Positions 5,952 to 10,532 of a stretch of DNA of 10,532 nt are shown in pieces. Under the pieces are notes generated by a model. The model was not told where the DNA came from. It saw only the letters and a list, made by a program, of their open reading frames with translations, and did not search any database. Each line of letters begins with the position of its first letter. Within the stretch, counting starts at the first letter, position 1. A program made the translations under genes and the position numbers. Source of the stretch: an uncultured Lachnospiraceae bacterium (GTDB taxonomy: Bacteria > Bacillota > Clostridia > Lachnospirales > Lachnospiraceae); the NCBI GenBank assembly GCA_947178465.1, contig CAMWYL010000087.1, forward strand, positions 1 through 10,532. Direction: 5' to 3'.

Positions 5952-7251
5952 CTTCCTGTTGCCGGGCCGCTTCCGCATCGTTCTCCTCGTCGGCAGGGGG
6001 GAGCAGGATATTTACCAGCTCAATACGGTTCTTGTCAACCTGTTTGGCCGTCAGGGTGATACCGCCCGGGGTCACTACCGACTCGCCCTCTGTGGGGAAG
6101 CGGTCAAGAAGCTCGATAATAATGCCGCCGATGGAATCATAGTCCTCCGAGTCAAAGGTGGTGTTGAGCGCGTCGTTGATATCGTCCAGCTTCATGCTGC
6201 CGTTGACTTCGTATTCGCGTTCTCCGACAGCCTTCAGAAGCTCCTCCTCATCTGCATCGTACTCGTCGCGTATCTCGCCGACGATTTCCTCCAACAAATC
6301 CTCCAAGGTAATCATACCGACCGTAGCGCCGTACTCATTCAGGACAAGCGCCAGATTGGAAGCGCTGCGGCGCATCTCCAGCAGCAGGTCTGCTGTCTTC
6401 TTATATTCATATGTATAGTAGCCCTCTCGCATAATATCGCGGATGTGGAAGCTTCCGTGGTCTGCGACAAGAAGGAAATCCTTGATATTTACGATACCGA
6501 TAACATTGTCAATATCTCCCTCGTAAACGGGAATCCGCGTGTACATGGACTGTCGGAACAGGTCCAGAAGCGCGTCATAAGAGCTGTCCACATCAATCGT
6601 GGTCATATCAATACGCGGAATCATCACATCCTTTGCAACAGAGTCGCCGAATTCAAACACATTGTAAATCAGTTCCTTTTCTTCCTGCTCGATAACGCCG
6701 TCCTCATGGCTGACGTCCACATAAGTTTTCAACTCTGTCTCCGTCATCGTTGCGCGGGCCGAGGAATCGATATGTAAAAGCCCCAGAAAGAAGCCGGATA
6801 CCTTATCAATAATAAATATAACAGGGGTCAATACCTGCATCAGAAAATAGATTATCCTTGAATAGGCAAGGGATAATTTCTCGTTGTTGCACATAGCCCA
6901 TGTTTTGGGAACAATCTCACCGAAAAGAAGAATGACTAACGTGAGGATTCCGGTAGCAATGCCGACCGCACCGTTTCCCCAAATCCGAATAGTGAGCGAG
7001 GTTACAAGGGAGGAGGCGCCGATATTCACGATATTGTTACCGATAAGAATAGCGCTTACCAGCTTGCTCCGATTGCTGAGAATTTTCTGAAGTGTAAGAA
7101 CACGTCCGCCGGGGTTTTCCTCCAGCATTGCGCGTACCTTAACCATGCTGATGGTAGTCAGGGCTGTCTCCGCCGATGAAAAAAATGCGGACAACATTAC
7201 AAGAACCACAATAATTCCAAGTTGTATGACACCAGAGGTATCCAAGACCAA
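5935..7251 (-). CDS. CNNM/CorC (HlyC-type) membrane transporter with CBS pair
   Basis: Integral membrane protein of the CNNM/CorB/TlyC family, linked to Mg2+ or other divalent cation transport (often annotated hemolysin). It has 438 residues. Residues ~8-160 form the CNNM/DUF21 membrane domain with SAFFSSAETALTTIS near the start and the GEIVPK motif (~111-116). Two CBS domains follow at ~205-330 (VMIPRIDM, TRIPVYEGDIDNVIGIVNIKD, then ALVLNEYGATVGMITLEDLLEEIVGEI), which in this family bind ATP or other adenosine nucleotides. The C-terminal CorC_HlyC domain is at ~345-420. The start is a TTG: AAAGGAG (7262-7256) precedes TTG 7251 by four bases and TTG 7245 by ten, so either is possible; no ATG fits. 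It is a single-gene unit with its own promoter, convergent with the previous operon. Confidence 0.93.
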   Translation of the reverse strand: MVLDTSGVIQLGIIVVLVMLSAFFSSAETALTTISMVKVRAMLEENPGGRVLTLQKILSNRSKLVSAILIGNNIVNIGASSLVTSLTIRIWGNGAVGIATGILTLVILLFGEIVPKTWAMCNNEKLSLAYSRIIYFLMQVLTPVIFIIDKVSGFFLGLLHIDSSARATMTETELKTYVDVSHEDGVIEQEEKELIYNVFEFGDSVAKDVMIPRIDMTTIDVDSSYDALLDLFRQSMYTRIPVYEGDIDNVIGIVNIKDFLLVADHGSFHIRDIMREGYYTYEYKKTADLLLEMRRSASNLALVLNEYGATVGMITLEDLLEEIVGEIRDEYDADEEELLKAVGEREYEVNGSMKLDDINDALNTTFDSEDYDSIGGIIIELLDRFPTEGESVVTPGGITLTAKQVDKNRIELVNILLPPADEENDAEAARQQEETPTV

Positions 7252-7309
7252 ACCACTCCTTTATAAAAAGATTTTATTTATTGTCATTTCTGCACTGACA
7301 CATGCATAG

Positions 7310-7338
7310 ATTATAACAGTGATAGTGTAAGAATACAA
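7310..7338 (-). promoter_or_regulatory. Sigma-A promoter of the CNNM transporter gene
   Basis: On the minus strand, TTGTAT (7338-7333) and a perfect TATAAT (7315-7310) are separated by 17 bp. It points toward the transporter start at 7251, leaving a leader of about 50 bases. No equally clear promoter for the divergent gene at 7368 was found in this 116-bp gap. Confidence 0.7.
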
Positions 7339-7367
7339 GATGTAAACAAAAAATAGGGGGTATATAA

Positions 7368-7739
7368 ATGAAATCTGCTTTCAGTACGGAAAGAATCGTG
7401 GCGCTGATAAAATGTCTGATAGCGTCGTATATGATTACGGGAGTTCTCCTGATGGTGGTCGCGGCGCTGTTGTACAAGTTTTCTCTCAGTGAAAATGTGG
7501 TGGAAATCTGTATCATTGCCATTTACTGCATTTCCTCTCTGCTTGCGGGACTGTTTTTTTCCAAGGGGGCACCAAGCAGGCGGTTCTTGTGGGGAATGAT
7601 AGCGGGAGCGGCGTATTTCCTGATTATCTGCGGAATTTCGATGGTGGTTGAGCAGAGCTTCACACTGCTGAGCAACGCGAGTATCACCACCTTGTTTATC
7701 TGTCTCGGAAGCGGGATGCTCGGGGGAATGTTGGGATAG
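7368..7739 (+). CDS. Small four-helix membrane protein, TIGR04086/YrzE-like
   Basis: A 123-residue, very hydrophobic protein with four predicted membrane helices at roughly residues 14-36, 43-63, 72-92 and 101-121. Its length, the helix pattern and Gly-rich ends such as GLFFSKGAPSRRFLWGMIAGAAYF fit the uncharacterised TIGR04086 family (B. subtilis YrzE), common in endospore formers and often lying near other envelope or secretion genes. No catalytic residues are apparent and its role is unknown. ATG 7368 has the G-rich AGGGGG about nine bases upstream, a weak Shine-Dalgarno. It is divergent from the transporter and 109 bases ahead of the lysozyme gene, which has its own promoter. The family call comes from recalled pattern only. 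Confidence 0.75.
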   Translation: MKSAFSTERIVALIKCLIASYMITGVLLMVVAALLYKFSLSENVVEICIIAIYCISSLLAGLFFSKGAPSRRFLWGMIAGAAYFLIICGISMVVEQSFTLLSNASITTLFICLGSGMLGGMLG

Positions 7740-7752
7740 CCGGGAAGCATGG

Positions 7753-7782
7753 TTGACAGGAAGTTTAAGGAAGGGATATACT
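7753..7782 (+). promoter_or_regulatory. Sigma-A promoter of the GH25 lysozyme gene
   Basis: A perfect TTGACA (7753-7758) and TATACT (7777-7782) are separated by 18 bp. The -10 overlaps a perfect inverted repeat, ATACTTT (7778-7784) and AAAGTAT (7791-7797), with a 6-base loop, which could be an operator or an early mRNA hairpin. A second TATACT occurs at 7800-7805 but lacks a matching -35. Confidence 0.7.
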
Positions 7783-7848
7783 TTAAGGGGAAAGTATGGT
7801 ATACTCGTGTAGAAACTAAAGGTGGTTTTTGACAACATGGAGGATTTT

Positions 7849-8880
7849 ATGGAGTACATAAGAAAAAGATTAATAGCGGGGCTTCAGGCGTTTCTGATAA
7901 CGTTTCTGATCGTGGCGGTAGCAGCAGTGCCGCAGATGAACGTGAGCGCGGCTCCGGTGGAGGTGCCGCAGCCGTCGATTGGAATTGATGTTTCCAATTA
8001 TCAGGGACAGATAAACTGGGATCTGGTGGCGGCATCGGGCGTACAGTTTGCCATGATTCGGGTAGGCTACCGTACGCAGGCAACGGGACTGCTGAACGAG
8101 GACCCTTATGCCAGATATAATCTGCAGGAGGCACAGCGGGTCGGCATTAAGACCGGCGTGTATTTCTTCTCCACTGCGATTACGGAGGCCGAGGTGCTTG
8201 AGGAGGCACAGTTTACCGCGGATCTGATTGACAAGTATCAGATTACATTCCCGGTTGCGTTTGACTGTGAGGGCTTCCGGAACAGTACCAGCAGACAGTA
8301 CGGGTTGAACAAGTCCGTAAGGACGGCTTTGGCGGTGCGGTTTCTGGACACGATTGCGGCAAGAGGCTACACGCCGATGTTCTATGCGTCCAAGAATGAG
8401 ATGACGAACAGCAAGGATTGGGATATGGCGGTCTTGAACCGATACAAGGTATGGGTGTCATGGTATCCGACCGATCCGTTCCCGATTACACAGGCTTGTA
8501 CCTATCCGGATATTCATTGCATGTGGCAGTACACGAACAAGGCCGCAATTGCGGGAATCAATGGTGAGGTTGACATGAATCTCTCGTATTTTAACTATAC
8601 GGAGGCGGCGCAGCCCAAGGATACGAGCGGCGCACCAATCGTACAGGCGGATGCGGCGGCCAACGTACAGTATACGGAGGTCTATGAGGTGGTGACTGCC
8701 AAATCGACGGTCAATCTGAGAACGGTGCCGAGTACAGACAGCGATGCGACGATCGTTGTGCCAATCCATGAGGGAGATATGATATTCCGTGTCGGGATAG
8801 GCAATAACGGCTGGTCGAAGGTGGTATTGAACGGACAGGTATTGTATGCGTATACTGATTATTTGAAAAAGGTGTTATAG
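7849..8880 (+). CDS. Secreted GH25 lysozyme (N-acetylmuramidase) with C-terminal SH3-like domain
   Basis: Cleaves the MurNAc-GlcNAc beta-1,4 bond of peptidoglycan outside the cell. It has 343 residues from ATG 7849, chosen because GGAGG (7839-7843) lies five bases upstream; GTG 7822 and ATG 7837 are in frame but less well placed. Residues 1-34 form a signal peptide (RKR, then a hydrophobic stretch, cleavage probably after NVSA). The GH25 domain covers ~43-250, with GIDVSNYQG (Asp47), the AFDCEG motif with acid residues Asp139 and Glu141, WVSWYP, MWQYT and VDMN (Asp242). After a short Ala-rich linker, residues ~278-343 form a bacterial SH3-like wall-binding domain (STVNLRTVPSTDSDATI, GWSKVVLNG). 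It could act in cell wall turnover or competition. It stands as a single-gene unit between a promoter and a terminator. Confidence 0.93.
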   Translation: MEYIRKRLIAGLQAFLITFLIVAVAAVPQMNVSAAPVEVPQPSIGIDVSNYQGQINWDLVAASGVQFAMIRVGYRTQATGLLNEDPYARYNLQEAQRVGIKTGVYFFSTAITEAEVLEEAQFTADLIDKYQITFPVAFDCEGFRNSTSRQYGLNKSVRTALAVRFLDTIAARGYTPMFYASKNEMTNSKDWDMAVLNRYKVWVSWYPTDPFPITQACTYPDIHCMWQYTNKAAIAGINGEVDMNLSYFNYTEAAQPKDTSGAPIVQADAAANVQYTEVYEVVTAKSTVNLRTVPSTDSDATIVVPIHEGDMIFRVGIGNNGWSKVVLNGQVLYAYTDYLKKVL

Positions 8881-8888
8881 AGTGGGAG

Positions 8889-8919
8889 GAACGTCGGATG
8901 TGAAGTCCGACGTTCTTTT
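8889..8919 (+). terminator. Rho-independent terminator of the lysozyme gene
   Basis: A perfect 10-bp stem, GAACGTCGGA (8889-8898) and TCCGACGTTC (8906-8915), with a 7-base loop and TTTT at 8916-8919, starts eight bases after the lysozyme stop. Confidence 0.93.
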
Positions 8920-9005
8920 GTAAATCGGCGGACGTTACATTTGAGCCATGATACACTGTATATATCAGCATAAAATCAGGATGTCAAATTTTGTATAAAA
9001 AGTTG

Positions 9006-9034
9006 TTGACACTTCCGTGTAAAAGTGATAATAT
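9006..9034 (+). promoter_or_regulatory. Sigma-A promoter of the tRNA-Leu gene
   Basis: A perfect TTGACA (9006-9011) and TAATAT (9029-9034) are separated by 17 bp; GATAAT at 9027-9032 is an alternative -10. Transcription would begin near 9041, leaving a ~44-base 5' leader that includes a small hairpin, GGGAAT with ATTTCC (9056-9070). The rest of 8920-9005 shows nothing I can assign. Confidence 0.78.
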
Positions 9035-9084
9035 ATTTCTTGCAGTGGCGAGGCGGGAATATGATTTCCGATGCGCAGCTACAT

Positions 9085-9168
9085 GCGGAAGTGTCGGAAC
9101 TGGCAGACGAGCAAGACTAAGGATCTTGTGGTAGCAATACCGTGTGGGTTCAAGTCCCATCTTCCGCA
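9085..9168 (+). tRNA. tRNA-Leu, anticodon AAG
   Basis: A complete class II tRNA cloverleaf. The acceptor stem is GCGGAAG (9085-9091) with CTTCCGC (9161-9167), discriminator A at 9168. The D-stem is TCG with CGA and loop GAACTGGCAGA. The anticodon stem is CAAGA with TCTTG, and the loop is CTAAGGA with anticodon AAG at 9119-9121 (reads CUU). The long variable arm is GGTA-GCAA-TACC (9130-9141), typical of Leu. The T-arm is GTGGG-TTCAAGT-CCCAT (9144-9160). CCA is not encoded; GTA follows. A34 in the anticodon is unusual for a bacterial tRNA other than tRNA-Arg. Confidence 0.95.
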
Positions 9169-9179
9169 GTAAAAGTTTT

Positions 9180-9219
9180 AAACACCCCATAATTCAAATA
9201 ATGAGTTTTGGGGTGTTTT
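9180..9219. terminator. Terminator downstream of tRNA-Leu
   Basis: AAACACCCCA (9180-9189) pairs with TGGGGTGTTT (9209-9218) as a 10-bp stem around a 19-base AT-rich loop, and the 3' arm runs on into one more T. It starts 11 bases after the tRNA. On the minus strand it lies just after the truncated toxin and could stop that transcript as well. Confidence 0.82.
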
Positions 9220-9224
9220 GCTGT

Positions 9225-9314
9225 TTAAACCAATAAAGCGATATCCAATCCACGTTTTTTAGCAAGCCTCAATCCTCTTTTAAATTTTCCGGTGAGGACT
9301 AATTCATATTTCAT
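9225..9314 (-). pseudogene. Truncated YafQ-type toxin (RelE superfamily mRNA interferase) remnant
   Basis: A 29-codon reading frame starts at ATG 9314, overlapping the antitoxin stop as ATGA, the coupling normal for dinJ-yafQ pairs. It reads MKYELVLTGKFKRGLRLAK followed by KRGLDIALLV and stop. This matches the opening helix of YafQ toxins (typically about 90 residues, with KYxxxxTxKFKxxLKxAKKRGLD). The other two thirds, including all the catalytic His residues of the family, are missing; the sequence changes abruptly at about 9228 into the tRNA-Leu terminator region. An active RNase is therefore not expected. Whether the stub is translated, or still helps fold or autoregulate with the antitoxin, cannot be told. 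The family match is by recalled pattern, and the truncation is directly visible. Confidence 0.75.
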
Positions 9315-9583
9315 AAATCGATATCCTCCAACGCTTCTGCAAAACTGCCATATCTTTTTGTGTTTGGATCTCTGCTAATCTGTTTTGCTTCTTCCATCGC
9401 TTCAATCACTTCCGGTCTGAATATAGGAATTTCCACGCTAAAAGGAAGTCCTCCACGCATGATAGCCTGCCTTAAAAACATATTCACTGCACTGGACATA
9501 TCAATCCCAAGTTGATTAAATAATTCTACTGCCTGTTTTTTAACATCTTCTTCTATTCTTATTTGAGTTTGTACAGTAGCCAT
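9311..9583 (-). CDS. RelB/DinJ-family antitoxin
   Basis: A 90-residue antitoxin of the RelB/DinJ type, which binds and neutralises a RelE/YafQ-like mRNA-cleaving toxin and represses its own promoter. The N-terminal ~45 residues form a ribbon-helix-helix DNA-binding fold (TQIRIEEDVKKQAVELFNQL, then GIDMSSAVNMFLRQAI). The middle GGLPFSVEIP is characteristic of DinJ/RelB, and the acidic C-terminus RYGSFAEALEDIDL resembles the toxin-wrapping tail. ATG 9583 has GAAGGTG about five bases upstream. It overlaps the toxin stub by four bases. Because the toxin is cut to 29 codons, this is an orphan antitoxin in this window; it could still repress itself or counter related toxins elsewhere. Confidence 0.9.
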   Translation of the reverse strand: MATVQTQIRIEEDVKKQAVELFNQLGIDMSSAVNMFLRQAIMRGGLPFSVEIPIFRPEVIEAMEEAKQISRDPNTKRYGSFAEALEDIDL

Positions 9584-9605
9584 AATTTCACCTTCTTTCT
9601 TTTAC

Positions 9606-9647
9606 AGAGTACTCTTATATTATGTACCAATTTGTTTACATTGTCAA
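9606..9647 (-). promoter_or_regulatory. Antitoxin promoter with palindromic operator candidate
   Basis: On the minus strand, a perfect TTGACA (9647-9642) and CATAAT (9624-9619) are separated by 17 bp. Just downstream, near the expected +1, lies the perfect 10-bp palindrome AGAGTACTCT (9606-9615), a plausible site for the ribbon-helix-helix antitoxin, since such loci are autorepressed. The promoter is well supported; the operator role is inferred. Confidence 0.65.
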
Positions 9648-9697
9648 TCGGAGTAATGCTTGATTTTTTAGCTGTGTAACAAACCGGAATTTGGGAA

Positions 9698-10495
9698 TCA
9701 GATGACTTCCTCCATAATTTCGTTCCAATAAGGCAGATAAAGCATATGGCCAACCTGCTCTAATTTATGTACTTGTTTCACTGCGTATTCTGATTCAAAA
9801 TATTCTACAAATGAGAATGGTATTGTGGTATCTTCTGTACCATACCAAATATAAACAGGGATATTGGGGGATATTTTTACCTCTTCCCGTTTCTGACATA
9901 ATGCATATGCATCATAGCAAACGCCTAAGCCCTCGTTCGCAACCGCATTCAAAATGGAAGCTTTTATCATTTTGGGATTCTCTTCCATGAATTTCTTCTC
10001 AATTTCAGGAAGAGAGCTCATATTTTTTGCAAGTTGCTTTTCATAATCTTTTTTTATACTCTTTGCCATTTGATTAAAATAAAACCGAGAAACCTTCTTT
10101 GCTCTTAATGATAAAAACGATATAAATTTCCATTGTCCGTTTACAATCTTCTTAGTCTTTGGACAATTCAAAGGAACCATGCTGCTTATTAGAGAGAGTG
10201 ATTTTACCATTTCGGGATACATCTGAGCAAAGAGCTGTGCATAATATCCCCCGGCACTGTGTCCCAGTACCTTTACGGAAGTTACATTATGACTTTTCAA
10301 CACTTCATATACATTTGCCAGAAAATATTCCATTGAATAATATTCAACGACCGATGATTCTCCAATTCCCGGTCTGTCAAATGACAGAATGCATATGTTT
10401 TTCTCTTGTATCTCCGGAAAATATTCTTTCGAGCCGGTAAAACCATGAAAAAATAAAATTACCTCATCACTCCACTCATTATATCTTACATATGC
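9698..10495 (-). CDS. Alpha/beta hydrolase fold protein, 5' truncated at contig end
   Basis: A serine-hydrolase-fold enzyme of unknown substrate; 265 codons are visible. The genomic frame runs to the contig end, and the ATG at 10333 is internal, because upstream in frame there is a typical oxyanion strand FFHGFTG (~15-21) and the segment SFDRPGIGES (~38-47). The nucleophile elbow is VLGHSAGG (Ser80 of the visible part), followed by a ~110-residue cap region; the acid is probably Asp222 in YGTEDTTIP and the base His250 in VGHMLY. The in-frame TAA at 10501-10499 belongs to adapter sequence, not to the gene. Only a few N-terminal residues are probably missing. The gene is AT-rich compared with the left half of the window and is followed by the antitoxin on the same strand, with its own promoter between. 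Confidence 0.88.
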   Translation of the reverse strand, partial: AYVRYNEWSDEVILFFHGFTGSKEYFPEIQEKNICILSFDRPGIGESSVVEYYSMEYFLANVYEVLKSHNVTSVKVLGHSAGGYYAQLFAQMYPEMVKSLSLISSMVPLNCPKTKKIVNGQWKFISFLSLRAKKVSRFYFNQMAKSIKKDYEKQLAKNMSSLPEIEKKFMEENPKMIKASILNAVANEGLGVCYDAYALCQKREEVKISPNIPVYIWYGTEDTTIPFSFVEYFESEYAVKQVHKLEQVGHMLYLPYWNEIMEEVI

Positions 10496-10532
10496 CTCTT
10501 ATACACAACTCCGAGCCCACGAGACCTCTCTA
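10496..10532. other. Untrimmed Illumina Nextera adapter and index (not genomic)
   Basis: From 10496 the sequence follows the Nextera i7-side adapter: CTCTTATACACA (Tn5 mosaic end), one mismatch (A for T at 10508), then CTCCGAGCCCACGAGAC exactly, ending at 10525. The last seven bases, CTCTCTA, match the start of the i7 index I recall as N707. This is assembly contamination at a contig end. Confidence 0.93.

Noticed and set aside
5959..6777. Long + strand reading frame (272 codons) within the CNNM transporter gene
   Set aside because: It is antisense to a gene with clear membrane, CBS and CorC domains. Its product resembles no family and it has no ribosome binding site.
9041..9084. tRNA-Leu leader as a regulatory RNA or T-box
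   Set aside because: It is only ~44 bases and leads straight into a tRNA. The small hairpin is more likely part of the precursor removed by RNase P.
10159..10440. + strand reading frame opposite the hydrolase
   Set aside because: It is antisense to the catalytic core of the alpha/beta hydrolase and has no ribosome binding site or recognisable content.
9144..10495. Attachment site repeat of the tRNA 3' end marking an integrated element
   Set aside because: No second copy of the T-arm/acceptor sequence was seen in the remaining 1.3 kb, and no integrase gene is present.
1..10532. CRISPR arrays, insertion sequences or long direct repeats
   Set aside because: Reading through the window showed no spaced repeat series, transposase or terminal inverted repeats. 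The Tn5-like mosaic end at 10496 is sequencing adapter.

Overview
The window looks like chromosomal DNA of an endospore-forming member of the Firmicutes (class Clostridia, most likely Lachnospiraceae). This is inferred from the order ftsZ-spoIIGA-sigE-sigG, the purine-rich Shine-Dalgarno sites, the sigma-A promoters and the protein sequences. I ran no database search. The right end is not genomic: the last ~37 bases match an Illumina Nextera adapter plus index, so the true contig ends near 10495.

Layout. (1) 2-2777, + strand: the 3' end of ftsZ with its terminator, then the sporulation cluster. SpoIIGA is the membrane aspartic protease that activates pro-sigma-E, SigE is the early mother-cell sigma factor, and SigG is the late forespore sigma factor. 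A likely Spo0A-type promoter (TTGACA, 21-bp spacer, TATACT) lies inside the ftsZ terminator. A small GNRA-loop hairpin sits ahead of the sigG ribosome binding site. (2) 2781-5885, + strand: a sigma-A promoter drives a two-gene unit. It encodes an Sfp-type phosphopantetheinyl transferase and, one base later, a 772-residue protein with a cyclic-nucleotide-binding-like N-terminus and a large uncharacterised helical body. (3) 5920-7338: a bidirectional terminator, then a minus-strand CNNM/CorC-type membrane transporter with CBS domains, whose stop codon lies in the terminator loop. (4) 7368-8915, + strand: a small four-helix membrane protein (TIGR04086/YrzE-like) and a secreted GH25 lysozyme with a C-terminal SH3-like domain, promoter and terminator. 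(5) 9006-9219: tRNA-Leu with anticodon AAG, with its own promoter and terminator. (6) 9225-10495, minus strand: a more AT-rich segment with a RelB/DinJ antitoxin, a 29-codon remnant of its YafQ-type toxin, and an alpha/beta hydrolase cut by the contig end.

How the parts work together. The left third is the sigma cascade switch of sporulation: the protease, its pro-sigma substrate and the next forespore sigma factor. The middle genes look like housekeeping or envelope functions. The right end looks like accessory DNA next to a tRNA gene, with a degraded toxin-antitoxin locus. The best candidates for new biology are the 772-residue CNB-like protein coupled to the phosphopantetheinyl transferase, the atypical pro-region of SigE, and the control signals around spoIIGA and sigG.
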